From contig JBDXHU010000013.1 of NCBI GenBank assembly GCA_039989475.1, forward strand, positions 186,001-250,000: a stretch of 64,000 nt of DNA, in the 5' to 3' direction. A program made the translations under genes and the position numbers. The notes under the pieces are model-generated. The model had not been told where the DNA came from, did not search any database, and saw only the letters and a list, made by a program, of their open reading frames with translations. The stretch is from JBDXHU01 sp039989475 (GTDB taxonomy: Bacteria; Pseudomonadota; Gammaproteobacteria; Pseudomonadales; Halieaceae). This document shows, one piece after another, positions 15,495-24,844 of this stretch (the stretch's first letter is position 1; each line of letters begins with the position of its first letter).

Positions 15495-17966
15495 ATGAAA
15501 ACAGGCTCTAAGCAGCTGGCCACAGCTGTGGCTACCGCACTGGCAGTGGGCGCGCCGCAGGCCTTCACCCAGGGCCTTGAAGAAATAATTGTTACCGCAC
15601 AAAAGCGCGAGCAGGGATTGCAGGATGTGCCCATCTCGGTGCAGGCTTTTGATAATCAGCAGATCGATAACCTGGGTGCCCAGGATATCAGCGACCTGGG
15701 TTTGTTTACCCCGAATGTTGAACTGGGCCGCGGCGTAAACCAGCCGAGCTACAAGATTCGTGGTATTGGCACCAGTGATTTTGGTGTCGGTGCAGACCCG
15801 GCGGTCGGTGTTTACGTCGATGGCGTCTATATTGGCCGCTCCGGTGGCTCCAAGACCTCCTTCAACGATATTGCCCGGGTAGAGATACTCAACGGGCCCC
15901 AGGGCACGCTGTTCGGCCGCAATGCGGCCGCCGGAGCCATCCAGTACATCACCAACAAGCCGGTCGATGACTACGAGGGCTGGGCTCGCGCCACCGTGGG
16001 CAACCACCAGCGCTACCAGTTGGAAGGCGTTTACAACATGCCGCTGCGCGACGATCTGTTCTGGCGCACCAGCGCCCTGTGGAACCAGCGCGACGGTTAT
16101 ATCGATAACAAGTTCAATGGCAATGACCTGAACGAGCAGGACAACTGGTCGGTGCGGACCTCCTTGTTGTGGCAACCCACTGATCGGCTGGAGACTATTC
16201 TGCGACTGGAATACGACAATGTGCGGCAGGATTCGCGCGCTGCCTCCAGCGCCGTGTATGGGCCCCGTGACAATGAAGCAGCATTTGACAAGGTCGAGAG
16301 TGATTCCGACCTGGATGAAAACAGGGACCTGTTCGGCACCTCGTTGCATGTCAGCTTTGACCTCAATGTTGCAACCTTCACCTCGATTACGTCTTACCGT
16401 GAATACGATACGGAAAACCCGGAAGAGAAGGACGGCTCTGCCGAGCCCCTTTACGACTTCAATGATTACAATGCCGAAGACAACAACCAGTGGAGCCAGG
16501 AATTTCGTTTCGACGGCGTGTTTGGCGACAATATTAGCTGGGTGACCGGCGCCAATTACAGCAAGGAAAACGCGGATCAGCGCAGTGGTATCGATCTGAG
16601 CACGGGTACGGTCGATAAGCTGGTGACTGAGTCGGAAGTGGGCTTGCCCTATGCGCTGGTGCCGCCCGGCTTCGGCTTTGACGCGGCCTTCGCGATTGGC
16701 TTCCCGGACCTGCCCCGAATATACGCCAATGGCGAGGAGGCGCTGGCGGCAGGCCGCTACAGCGAATATATCAAGGTGCAGGGTGAGTACGAGTCCTGGG
16801 CCGTGTTTGCCGACGCCACCTGGTCAGTACTGGATAATCTCGACCTGACCGTGGGTGTGCGCTACACCGATGATGAAAAGGACTTTGGTCGCAATGTACG
16901 CTACAACGACTTCGGTATGTGGTTTGCCTTCGACGAGACCCGGGTGAACGCCGACGGCAAACTTGACCCCAATGGGACCCAGGGCTGGTTCCGACAGACA
17001 GAGAGCTGGGATGACACCACCGGTCGCGCGGTGCTGGATTGGCAAGTGACCGACGACGTGCTGCTCTATGCCAGCTACGCTGAGGGTTACAAGGCGGGTG
17101 GCTTTAACAGTGTCGGTTCGCGCAATGATGATCCGCCTTTCGACCCTGAGGAAATTACCACCTGGGAAGGGGGTATCAAGTCCACCTGGTTTGATAACAC
17201 CCTGCGTTTTAACGCGGCTTACTTTGATTACGACTACGATAACCTGCAGGAGCTGGATTTCGTTGATGCCGCCTGCCTGGGTGCTGATTTTGGCAACTAC
17301 CAGTTCCTGACTTCGGATATCGAGGGCGACGGCTACGAGTTGTCGTTGAACTGGCTGGCCATGCCCGGCCTCGAGTTCTGGGGCAATGCCGGCAAGGTCG
17401 ACGCCGATGTGTCTAACAAGACCCGCTGCGAGGTCATTGACGACAATCCGGTCGTAGTGGATAAGTCAGGCGACAAATATGCCGATGATTTCAGCTACAG
17501 CATTGGCGCCACCTATAGCTATGGCTTCAGTAATGGCAGCGAAATGGCATTTTCAATTGCCTGGGCCCATATCGATGGCGACAGCACCCGTACCAGTTGT
17601 ACGTATGTGGAGAACCTGCCCGATGGTACCGGCGCGATCTACGGCCTGACCGAGGTGGAAGGCGAGCTGATTATCAGCCGTGACTCGGCTACCGGTACCC
17701 TGACCGAGGCGCCCTATGACAGTTGCCCGGATGTGGATGATCGAGAGCAGTTGAACGCCCGCCTGAGCTGGATGGCACCCAGGGCTAACTGGGAAGTCGC
17801 AGCCTGGGTTACCAATGCTACCGACTGGGAGCCCGACGTTGGGGGTGGAGATCCCGGTGGCCTTGGCGGTGACCTGCGCAGTGGATTCAGTGACGGCTCC
17901 CCGTCCTACAGCCGGCGTGAAGAACCGCGTATGTATGGACTTGAGCTAACCTATACCTTCCAATAA
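15495..17966 (+). CDS. TonB-dependent outer-membrane receptor
   Basis: 823 residues from the ATG at 15495; an upstream ATG at 15465 would put ten residues before the signal peptide MKTGSKQLATAVATALAVG. After cleavage comes EEIIVTAQKREQGLQDVPIS, the TonB-box/plug start of the iron-complex outer-membrane receptor class common in marine gammaproteobacteria. The plug domain continues with PNVELGRGVNQPSYKIRGIG and GPQGTLFGRNAAAGAIQYIT. The rest is a beta barrel with many alternating aromatic strands, ending YGLELTYTFQ. It would import a large or hydrophobic substrate with TonB energy. The neighbouring hydrolase and catabolic genes suggest a carbon source rather than iron. Confidence 0.93.
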   Translation: MKTGSKQLATAVATALAVGAPQAFTQGLEEIIVTAQKREQGLQDVPISVQAFDNQQIDNLGAQDISDLGLFTPNVELGRGVNQPSYKIRGIGTSDFGVGADPAVGVYVDGVYIGRSGGSKTSFNDIARVEILNGPQGTLFGRNAAAGAIQYITNKPVDDYEGWARATVGNHQRYQLEGVYNMPLRDDLFWRTSALWNQRDGYIDNKFNGNDLNEQDNWSVRTSLLWQPTDRLETILRLEYDNVRQDSRAASSAVYGPRDNEAAFDKVESDSDLDENRDLFGTSLHVSFDLNVATFTSITSYREYDTENPEEKDGSAEPLYDFNDYNAEDNNQWSQEFRFDGVFGDNISWVTGANYSKENADQRSGIDLSTGTVDKLVTESEVGLPYALVPPGFGFDAAFAIGFPDLPRIYANGEEALAAGRYSEYIKVQGEYESWAVFADATWSVLDNLDLTVGVRYTDDEKDFGRNVRYNDFGMWFAFDETRVNADGKLDPNGTQGWFRQTESWDDTTGRAVLDWQVTDDVLLYASYAEGYKAGGFNSVGSRNDDPPFDPEEITTWEGGIKSTWFDNTLRFNAAYFDYDYDNLQELDFVDAACLGADFGNYQFLTSDIEGDGYELSLNWLAMPGLEFWGNAGKVDADVSNKTRCEVIDDNPVVVDKSGDKYADDFSYSIGATYSYGFSNGSEMAFSIAWAHIDGDSTRTSCTYVENLPDGTGAIYGLTEVEGELIISRDSATGTLTEAPYDSCPDVDDREQLNARLSWMAPRANWEVAAWVTNATDWEPDVGGGDPGGLGGDLRSGFSDGSPSYSRREEPRMYGLELTYTFQ

Positions 17967-17991
17967 ATTTTTCCGCCCGCAGGAGCAGCCG

Positions 17992-18909
17992 ATGGCATTG
18001 GATCCCGAAGTAATACCCTTGCTCGAGTTCTTCGAGGAGTTGGGTATGCCCGACCTGAGCACCGCCACGCCGCAGGAATTTCGCGACGCCATGTTGGCTA
18101 TACCGGTGGAAGATCCTACTGCCGTTGCCGCGGTGGAGAATCGTTCCATACCGGGGCCGGCGGGGGAATTGCCGATCCGTGTGTTTCGACCAGAGGGTGA
18201 GGGCCCGTTCCCCTTGCTGTTGTTCTTCCACGGTGGTGGCTGGGTGGTGGGTGATCTCGACAGTCATGATGAAACGGCGCGCCAGCTTTGTGCTGGTGCA
18301 GGGGTAGTGGTCCTGTCAGTGGATTACCGGCTGGCGCCTGAGGCGAAATTCCCGGCTGCCCCGGAGGACTGTTACGCGGCAACCGCCTGGGCGGCCGCCC
18401 ATGCCGACGAGCTCGATGTCGATGCGAGTCGAATAGCGGTGTCCGGTGACAGTGCCGGTGGCAACCTCGCCATCGCCGTGTGTTTGATGGCCAGGGAGCG
18501 AGGTGGCCCCCGGATCAGCCACCAGTTTCTGCTCTACCCGGTGACCGATCACAATTTTGAGACCGATTCCTACCGCGATAACGCAGACGGCTATTTCCTG
18601 ACCCGGGCTATGATGCAGTGGTTCTGGGGGCATTACCTGCCCAGCCCGGCGGATGCAGATAATCCGCTGACGGCGCCGCTACATGCAGATCTGTCTGCCT
18701 TGCCCGCAGCCACTGTGATCACCGCGGGTTACGATCCCTTGCGTGATGAGGGTATTGCCTTCGCCGAGGCCCTGGTCGAGGCCGGTGTCGAAGTGGAGCA
18801 GCGCCTGTTTGAAGGAATGATTCACGGTTTTGTCACCATTCCTGGCGGGCTCACGCAAACCGGGGTGGCAGTGGACTACCTGTGTCAGCGGCTGAAGAGC
18901 ACACTGTAG
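17992..18909 (+). CDS. Alpha/beta hydrolase, hormone-sensitive-lipase (family IV) esterase
   Basis: 305 residues. The oxyanion motif is HGGGW (His80), the nucleophile elbow GDSAGG (Ser154), with candidate triad partners Asp248 in GYDPLRDEG and His278 in IHGFV. This is the HSL/BFAE family of carboxylesterases acting on short acyl esters or bulky alcohol esters. The start is preceded by AGGAGC. It lies 25 bases after the TonB receptor gene on the same strand and could process the imported compound. No signal peptide, so it is cytoplasmic. Confidence 0.92.
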   Translation: MALDPEVIPLLEFFEELGMPDLSTATPQEFRDAMLAIPVEDPTAVAAVENRSIPGPAGELPIRVFRPEGEGPFPLLLFFHGGGWVVGDLDSHDETARQLCAGAGVVVLSVDYRLAPEAKFPAAPEDCYAATAWAAAHADELDVDASRIAVSGDSAGGNLAIAVCLMARERGGPRISHQFLLYPVTDHNFETDSYRDNADGYFLTRAMMQWFWGHYLPSPADADNPLTAPLHADLSALPAATVITAGYDPLRDEGIAFAEALVEAGVEVEQRLFEGMIHGFVTIPGGLTQTGVAVDYLCQRLKSTL

Positions 18910-19028
18910 GCTGACCCGGACTGCCTGGGCCGTGGCCGCAAGCTCAATAGGGTATTTAACGGTTGTCCGGGCTTCCGCGGGAGAGTAGCATCTACGACCA
19001 AACTCATAGTCCGTGATACGCATCTCAC

Positions 19029-19745
19029 TTGCGCCTTCTCATCATCATCCTGCTGGCTGTTCCCGTTGCTTCCGCCTTTGGTCAGGAAGAACCCAAAGAC
19101 ATTGATCCCTGGGAACCTGTAAACCGCAAAATCTTTGCCTTTAACGAAACAGTGGATCGCTACCTGTTGCGTCCCGTGGCGAGCGGCTATCACAAGGTAA
19201 TGCCGGATCCCGCGGAGCGTGGTGTTGCCAATTTCATTGCCAATGTTTATGAATTCAATCACATGTTCAATGCGCTGCTGCAGGGTAATCCTGCGGGAGC
19301 TGCGCAGAGCATAGGCCGATTTATGGTTAACACCACCGTGGGTGTGGCCGGACTGTTTGATGTCGCCACCAGGATGGGAATAGAACGCCAACGTGCGGAT
19401 TTTGGCCAGACGCTGATGGTCTGGGGGGTACCTAAAGGACCCTACGTGATGCTGCCTCTATTTGGCCCGCGCACGGTGCGCAGTGCGACCGGATACTATG
19501 TCGATATCTACACCTCGATTCCGCCCCTGACCTGGAGCACTGAGGAAACCTACTTGTTCTGGACGGTCGAATTAATCAGCTACCGCGCCGGCCTGTTGGA
19601 TTACGATGACCTGATCACCGGCGATCGCTACGTCTTTATGCGCAGCGCCTATTTGCAGTCGCGAGCCACCTTTCTCAATGGTGGTGTTCCGCCGGAGGAC
19701 GAATTCGGCGAGTTTGGCGAAGAGGATGATTGGGATGATTTCTAG
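19029..19745 (+). CDS. mlaA: MlaA/VacJ family phospholipid-trafficking protein, without a lipobox
   Basis: 238 residues. MlaA extracts mislocalised phospholipid from the outer leaflet of the outer membrane. Family blocks are DPWEPVNRKIFAFNETVDRY, VANFIANVYEFNHMFNALLQ, RFMVNTTVGVAGLFDVAT and YVMLPLFGPRTVR. The TTG at 19029 is the only plausible start, because an in-frame TGA lies at 19014-19016. The signal peptide (LLIIILLAVPVASAFGQ) has no Cys, whereas classical MlaA is a lipoprotein. The Mla-type ABC transporter genes are on the opposite strand just beyond an alcohol dehydrogenase gene. The acidic tail (FGEFGEEDDWDDF) is also unusual. Confidence 0.9.
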   Translation: MRLLIIILLAVPVASAFGQEEPKDIDPWEPVNRKIFAFNETVDRYLLRPVASGYHKVMPDPAERGVANFIANVYEFNHMFNALLQGNPAGAAQSIGRFMVNTTVGVAGLFDVATRMGIERQRADFGQTLMVWGVPKGPYVMLPLFGPRTVRSATGYYVDIYTSIPPLTWSTEETYLFWTVELISYRAGLLDYDDLITGDRYVFMRSAYLQSRATFLNGGVPPEDEFGEFGEEDDWDDF

Positions 19746-20731
19746 GGTATAAGCACCGCAGCACCCTGCAGCCTGCCGCTGCGCAAGTCATCCAGGGCTT
19801 CATTGGCTGATGCCAGCGGGTAGCTTACGATATGGGTTTCCACCGGGTGCTCTTGTAGCAGTGCAAAGAACTCCTCACCATCGGCCCGGGTCAGGTTTGC
19901 CACCGAACAGATACTGCGCTCGCCCCACAACAAGCTGTAGGCGAACTCCGGAATATTACTCATGTGTATACCGGCGCAGACCACGCGCCCGCCTTTACGC
20001 ACCGCCCGCAGCGCATCCACCACCAGTTCGCCCACCGGGGCGTAGATAATTGCACTATCCAGCGCCTGGGGAGGGGTGTCGCCTGAGGCGCCGGCCCAGG
20101 TGGCGCCCAGTTCCAGCGCAAACTGTTGTGCCTCGCTGTCCCCCGGGCGAGTGAATGCATACACCTGGCGGCCTTGCTGTACAGCAATCTGGGTGACGAT
20201 GTGGGCCGCGGCACCGAAGCCATAAATACCCAGTGTGCTGGCGTCGCCGGCCATGCGCAGGGAGCGGTAACCGATGAGGCCGGCGCAGAGCAGGGGAGCG
20301 GCGTGCAGAGGGTCGCCGAGGATTTCGAAGACAAAGTGCTGATGCGCCAGGGTGTACTCGGCGTAGCCGCCATCCAGGTGATAACCGGTAAAGCGTGCTG
20401 CGTCACACAGGTTTTCCTGGCCCTGCAGGCAGAACGCGCACTGGCCACAGGTTTCACCAAGCCAGGGCACGCCGACAATTTTTCCAAGCAGTGCCTGCGG
20501 CACAGCGGCGCCCAGCCCAATCACTTCACCAACAATTTCATGGCCTGGTACCAGCGGTAATTTGGCTTCGGTGAGATCACCATCGCAGACATGCAGGTCG
20601 GTACGACAGACGGCGCAGGCAATGACCTTGATTAATACCTGCTGTTCCCGGCACTCGGGAATCGGCAGCTCGACTGCTTGCAGCGGCTGTTGCTGCTGTC
20701 GCAGTAGCATGGCACGCATGAGTTCAGCCAC
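19742..20731 (-). CDS. Zinc-dependent alcohol dehydrogenase (MDR superfamily)
   Basis: 329 residues. The catalytic zinc site includes CAVCRTDLH and GHEIVGEV. Structural-zinc cysteines sit in GETCGQCAFCLQGQENLC, and the nucleotide-binding segment is LGIYGFGAAAHIV. The GTG at 20731 is supported by GGAG spaced 7-8 bases upstream. It resembles AdhP-like bacterial alcohol dehydrogenases, but with an Ala-rich version of the Rossmann glycine motif. It is the last gene of the Mla-type operon, though the link to lipid transport may be only positional. Its stop overlaps the mlaA stop by CTAG. Confidence 0.85.
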   Translation of the reverse strand: MAELMRAMLLRQQQQPLQAVELPIPECREQQVLIKVIACAVCRTDLHVCDGDLTEAKLPLVPGHEIVGEVIGLGAAVPQALLGKIVGVPWLGETCGQCAFCLQGQENLCDAARFTGYHLDGGYAEYTLAHQHFVFEILGDPLHAAPLLCAGLIGYRSLRMAGDASTLGIYGFGAAAHIVTQIAVQQGRQVYAFTRPGDSEAQQFALELGATWAGASGDTPPQALDSAIIYAPVGELVVDALRAVRKGGRVVCAGIHMSNIPEFAYSLLWGERSICSVANLTRADGEEFFALLQEHPVETHIVSYPLASANEALDDLRSGRLQGAAVLIP

Positions 20732-20744
20732 CTGGCGGCTCCTT

Positions 20745-20798
20745 CTTTATCTGCGGTCCGCGCTTTATCTGCGGTCGGTGCTTAATCGGCGGTCGGCG
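20745..20798 (-). repeat. Three 18-base tandem repeats across the end of the transport lipoprotein gene
   Basis: Three imperfect copies of an 18-base unit at 20745-20762, 20763-20780 and 20781-20798. Read on the minus strand they encode A-P-T-A-D in the frame of the upstream lipoprotein gene. The first copy ends in TAA (stop); the later two have AAA (Lys) at that position. The repeat thus looks like a C-terminal coding duplication that a stop has left untranslated. Confidence 0.75.
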
Positions 20799-21381
20799 CT
20801 TTGCCCGCCCGGTATTCAGCGAGGGTGTCGGCGATTTTCTCGCTCAACTGCAGTAGTAGATTGCTGTAGGCCGCGGCGACACTTTCGGGATCGGAGTCCC
20901 GCATCGGCGTGCTCAGCTGGGTAATGTGTTGGCTAATGGACTCGCCACCGCGGGGCTGGTGAATCGACCACTCGCCGACGAAGCGCGCTTCACTGTTCTG
21001 CACTGACAGTTGTACCACTGCCAGGCGGACGGAAAACTCCGGCACCGAATCGCGACGCCAGGGGTAGATTTGCACGCTCTGGGTATTCAGTAGCGCCGTC
21101 AGGTTAACGGCCAACACCCGCCTGATGCCGCTATCCAGTGGTTCGGCCCAGCGATCGAAATCGGCCAACTTTAATTTATGTGCGCTGCGATTGAGTACCA
21201 TCTCCCGTGCTTTGAGGTAGTCCGGGATTGTGATTGGCCCGACTCCGATCGAAGGGCCACCGCTGCCGGGTGCGCCACGGGCGTCGGCGCTGAGCATATA
21301 GTAGTCACTGCGCGGGGTGCTGCCGCAGGCGACCAGCGTGGTCAGTACGCCCAGCAATAGTATTTGTCGGAAAGCATTCAT
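20782..21381 (-). CDS. ABC-type transport auxiliary lipoprotein (PqiC-like)
   Basis: 199 residues. Lipobox LVAC with Cys19 after a short signal peptide, then the family motif SDYYMLSA. PqiC-type lipoproteins sit on the inner face of the outer membrane and dock MCE-protein tunnels. It follows the MlaD-like gene by 2 bases and is translated from the same messenger. The C-terminus (GKAPTAD) ends within an 18-base tandem repeat whose other two copies lie downstream of the stop. Confidence 0.87.
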   Translation of the reverse strand: MNAFRQILLLGVLTTLVACGSTPRSDYYMLSADARGAPGSGGPSIGVGPITIPDYLKAREMVLNRSAHKLKLADFDRWAEPLDSGIRRVLAVNLTALLNTQSVQIYPWRRDSVPEFSVRLAVVQLSVQNSEARFVGEWSIHQPRGGESISQHITQLSTPMRDSDPESVAAAYSNLLLQLSEKIADTLAEYRAGKAPTAD

Positions 21382-21383
21382 GA

Positions 21384-22373
21384 CTAGTTCCCCAGCGGTG
21401 ATTTGCCCCTGAGCAGCGACTCAGGCTGAGTCTCAAGGGTTTCGGCCAATGATTGCAGAGCGCGACCGGCGGCACTCAGCTCCTGCGCGGCGTTGCGCAC
21501 GTCATATAAGACGGCGGAATCGTCCGACAGCAAATAGTTCACGCTGTCCAGGGTGGACTCCGCAGTTTGCAGGGCGGCCGTCAGCTCATCCATGGTTCGC
21601 CGTGCGGATTTGCTCAGCTCCGGCAACTCGCGGTTGAGCTCCTGCACGGTAGCATCGGCACCAGCGACCAGGTTCTGAACGTCGGGCGAGAGGGTATCGA
21701 TCTCGGTTTTCAAGCGGGTGCTCAGCGCTTCTATGGCAAGCAGGCTCTGGTTGAGATTGCCGGGCAGGGCCTGCGTCTCGGGATCGTTGATTAGCTTGTC
21801 GACGCCGGCCAGGGCCGCGCTGATATCGTCGACCATCTTGCCAAGATCAATATTGTCCAGACTGCGGGAGAGGCGCTCCATATCGGTGGGTATGGTCGGC
21901 ATCACCACGATATCATCGTCCTCTATATTGAAATCATCGGCGGTATAGCGCAACTCCGAATTCGGGTAGTAGTCGAATTGCACGTAAAGTAGCCCGGTCA
22001 GCAGGCTTTGCTTTTGCAATTGGGCGCGCAGGCCCCGGTCGATAAGTGATTGCAGTTCATCTTCGCGGGCGTCCACGCCGCCGATACGCTTGATGCGATT
22101 AATATCGATTTTAATCTCCACCGGTGTCAGCACGTCGTAATTGGAGGGGTCGATGACCAGGTGGATGCCGGTCACCTCGCCGATTTGCACACCTTTGAAT
22201 GCCACGGGCGCGCCAATATTGAGGCCTTTGATGGAACCATCGAAAATCAGTAGGCCCCTGGACGAGTCGCCGCGGAATGCACTGCCACCCAGGTAGAAGG
22301 CGAGGCTGAACAAGATGACCGCGGCGCCGGCGACAAACGCGCCAATCGCGACGGTATTGACCGGTTTACTCAT
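21384..22373 (-). CDS. MlaD-like MCE domain substrate-binding protein
   Basis: 329 residues. One N-terminal membrane helix (VAIGAFVAGAAVILFSLAFY), a single MCE domain (DGSIKGLNIGAPVAFKGVQI, then GEVTGIHLV), and a long helical C-terminal half suited to a hexameric tunnel. MCE proteins carry phospholipids through the periplasm. The longer C-terminus and the PqiC-type partner make this closer to the MCE-PqiC systems than to the short MlaD of E. coli. The ATG overlaps the stop of the ATPase gene (ATGA). Confidence 0.9.
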   Translation of the reverse strand: MSKPVNTVAIGAFVAGAAVILFSLAFYLGGSAFRGDSSRGLLIFDGSIKGLNIGAPVAFKGVQIGEVTGIHLVIDPSNYDVLTPVEIKIDINRIKRIGGVDAREDELQSLIDRGLRAQLQKQSLLTGLLYVQFDYYPNSELRYTADDFNIEDDDIVVMPTIPTDMERLSRSLDNIDLGKMVDDISAALAGVDKLINDPETQALPGNLNQSLLAIEALSTRLKTEIDTLSPDVQNLVAGADATVQELNRELPELSKSARRTMDELTAALQTAESTLDSVNYLLSDDSAVLYDVRNAAQELSAAGRALQSLAETLETQPESLLRGKSPLGN

Positions 22374-23146
22374 GCTGCTGCTCCCTTGGCCTGCTTGCCA
22401 CTGCGGGACAGGAAGCGCCGGACTTTCTCATGTTGGCTGTCTGTGACCAGCATCTTCGGATCTCCATAGTCAATCATGGTCTTGCTGTCTGCATCCAGGA
22501 ATACCGAGTTGCTGGCGATAGCAAATATGCTGGCCAACTCGTGGGTGACGATGACCACCGTCGCACCAAGGCTTTCCTGCATCTCCAGTATAAGGTCATC
22601 CAGCAATTGCGAGCTGATGGGGTCGAGACCTGCAGACGGTTCGTCGAAAAACAGGATCTCCGGGTCCAGCGCTATGGCTCGGGCCAGCCCGGCGCGCTTT
22701 TGCATGCCGCCTGATATTTCCGAGGGATAGTACTCCTGGTAACCGCCCAGGCCGACCAGGGCCAGCTTATAGGCGACAATGTCCGCAATCTCCCGCTCGT
22801 CCAGTTCAGTGTACTGCTGCAGCGGCAGCGCGGTGTTCTCGGCCAGGGTCATGGCACTGAACAGGCCTCCGCTCTGGTAGGTAATACCCCAGCCGCGGCG
22901 CATCTGGAACTGCTGCTCCAGCTCAGCGTGCTGGAAGCTCTGTCCATCGTAAAGAATATCGCCCTTCGCTGGTGGAAAAAGGCCAATCATGTGTTTGAGC
23001 AGCGTGCTCTTGCCGCAGCCGCTGCCGCCCATAATGATAAAGACATCGCCGCGGTTAATATTAAAATTCAGATCGCTTTGGATCAGGTTGGCGCCATAGG
23101 CCATGGTCAGGTCTTTAATCTGGATGTGGGTGTCTGTTGCGGCCAC
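22370..23146 (-). CDS. MlaF-like ABC transporter ATP-binding protein
   Basis: 258 residues. Walker A GGSGCGKSTLLKHMIG, ABC signature SEISGGMQKRAGLARAI, Walker B ILFFDEPSAGLDP and switch His in IVTHELASI. It energises lipid transfer by the adjacent permease. The ATG is 2 bases downstream of the permease stop and its own stop overlaps the MCE gene, so the three products are likely made in fixed ratio. Confidence 0.92.
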   Translation of the reverse strand: MAATDTHIQIKDLTMAYGANLIQSDLNFNINRGDVFIIMGGSGCGKSTLLKHMIGLFPPAKGDILYDGQSFQHAELEQQFQMRRGWGITYQSGGLFSAMTLAENTALPLQQYTELDEREIADIVAYKLALVGLGGYQEYYPSEISGGMQKRAGLARAIALDPEILFFDEPSAGLDPISSQLLDDLILEMQESLGATVVIVTHELASIFAIASNSVFLDADSKTMIDYGDPKMLVTDSQHEKVRRFLSRSGKQAKGAAA

Positions 23147-23148
23147 GG

Positions 23149-24279
23149 CTAGATCCCCATCTTCTCGAACAAGATATTAAAGGCGGCATCCGCCAGGATC
23201 AGGTAGACAATACTGGTGACCACCGCCTTGGTGGCGGCCTGGCCCACCGCGGCGGAGCTGCGTCCGCATTGCATGCCGGCGCGGCATCCGGCATAGGCAA
23301 TGAGGATGGCGAAGACCACACTCTTGCACAGGCCGACATTGAGGTGGGTAAAGCTGACTACTTTCTGAAACTGTACCAGGAACTGTGTCAGGGAAACGTC
23401 CATGCCCATAGCCACCAGGGCTCCGCCGAGAATGCCCACCAGATTGGCATACAGCACCAGCAGCGGCATGATCACTACGAGGGCGACCATGCGGGGTAGC
23501 ACCAGGAACTCAATTGGCGAGATGCCCAGTGTAACAATGGCGTCGATCTCCTCATTGGTCTGCATGGTGCCGAGCTGGGCCGCGTAGGCGGCCCCGGTGC
23601 GACCGGCCATGACTACCGCTGTCATCAGCGCGCCCATTTCCCGCAGCATGCCGACCGCGACCAGGTCGGCCACATAGATCTGGGCGCCAAACTGGGCCAG
23701 CTGGGCGGCGCCCAGGTAGGCCAGGATCATGCCTACCAGGAAGCTGGTCAGGGTAATGATGCCAAAGGCATCGGGCCCGGCCTGGTAGATGAAAGTGAGG
23801 AAATCCACGCGTCGGGAGTTGGCCTTGCCGACCATGAGTCGCGCGCTGGCGAGACTGATATCGCCGAGGAACTCTAGCGATGATTCTACCCGCTCAGTCA
23901 GCGCGCTAATGCGGGCCCGCGGGTCGAGGCGCTCGCTCAGTGTGGGCACTTTCTCCGCAGGCCGCTGGTGGGTCTTGACCGCAGTCGCCACTGCCAGCAG
24001 GCGACGGGCACCTTCCGGTAATGCTTCGGCGTCTATGTCGATGTTATTTGACAGGCAATAGTTGTAGCACTGCAACAGGAAAGCGGGCAGGGCGCTGTCC
24101 CATTCTCCCAACTGCTCAGCGTTGCAGCGCAGGCTTTTCACCTGTCGTTGTCCCAGGGCCTGGGTAAAGCTGGAAAACTCGGGGCACTGCTGGTGTATGG
24201 TCCAGTCGCCCGACAACACCAGCGACAAAATGCCGGATTCGGCCTCATCTAGTTGGTAGTCTGGGTGTGTGCCTTCCAT
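23149..24279 (-). CDS. MlaE-family permease with fused N-terminal STAS-like domain
   Basis: 376 residues. Residues about 1-110 resemble a STAS domain (LSLVLSGDWTIHQQCPEFSS), corresponding to a separate MlaB in E. coli. The rest is the MlaE permease with GAQIYVADLVAVGMLREMGA, VMAGRTGAAYAAQLGTMQTN and FLVLPRMVALVVIMPLL. It is first in an operon with ATPase, MCE protein, auxiliary lipoprotein and alcohol dehydrogenase. The fusion is common in MlaE homologues outside enterobacteria and explains why no mlaB follows. Confidence 0.92.
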   Translation of the reverse strand: MEGTHPDYQLDEAESGILSLVLSGDWTIHQQCPEFSSFTQALGQRQVKSLRCNAEQLGEWDSALPAFLLQCYNYCLSNNIDIDAEALPEGARRLLAVATAVKTHQRPAEKVPTLSERLDPRARISALTERVESSLEFLGDISLASARLMVGKANSRRVDFLTFIYQAGPDAFGIITLTSFLVGMILAYLGAAQLAQFGAQIYVADLVAVGMLREMGALMTAVVMAGRTGAAYAAQLGTMQTNEEIDAIVTLGISPIEFLVLPRMVALVVIMPLLVLYANLVGILGGALVAMGMDVSLTQFLVQFQKVVSFTHLNVGLCKSVVFAILIAYAGCRAGMQCGRSSAAVGQAATKAVVTSIVYLILADAAFNILFEKMGI

Positions 24280-24315
24280 GCTCTCAGCCTATCGCAGTCA
24301 TTTGCGGCTGACCAC

Positions 24316-24822
24316 TTACTGGAATGGTTTTTTTGGCAGCGTGGGTTGGATCAGTGACAGGGCTTTCTGGTAAATGGCCGCCACGTCGACCCGGGCGCCC
24401 ACCTCGGCGCGGCGTGAAATCATGGTGATGGGGAACAGGTAATCATCGCTGAGGGCATAGCGCAGCGCGCGACTGCGCCCCAGCTTGTCTTCGTAGACTA
24501 CCCAGTTCATCCCCAGCTCCTGGGCCAGCAGGTCGCCCATGACCACGCCCATGGCCTGCAATAGCAGCACCTGTTCAGGGCGCACCAGGCGGCGATCCAG
24601 CAGTGTCTGCAGCAGTGCGATGTCGTGAAATTTTTCACGCCTGAGTTGTTTGCCGAGTTCAGTGCGGGCCAATTCATCAATGCTGTCGCGCTGCTCTTGC
24701 ATAAACTGGCGGTCCACTGCCGATAGTGCGGATATGCGCGGCGCTTGCTGGGCGCCGGCCAGGCCCGGGAGCGAGGCTAGCAGGGCGATAAGCAGGGCCG
24801 GTAGCAGGCGGGTACAAGCCAT
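24316..24822 (-). CDS. DUF3806-like exported protein
   Basis: 168 residues with a signal peptide (MACTRLLPALLIALLASLPG, cleavage near AGAQQ). The mature part has helices with VVMGDLLAQELGMNWVVYED followed by RALRYALSDDYLFPITMISR, which I recognise as the DUF3806 pattern. The function of this family is not established. It lies 36 bases upstream of the MlaE-like gene on the same strand and could be the first cistron of that operon. It is divergent from dapA. Confidence 0.7.
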   Translation of the reverse strand: MACTRLLPALLIALLASLPGLAGAQQAPRISALSAVDRQFMQEQRDSIDELARTELGKQLRREKFHDIALLQTLLDRRLVRPEQVLLLQAMGVVMGDLLAQELGMNWVVYEDKLGRSRALRYALSDDYLFPITMISRRAEVGARVDVAAIYQKALSLIQPTLPKKPFQ

Positions 24823-24844
24823 GGTTTGATCCTCGTTGTTTAGA

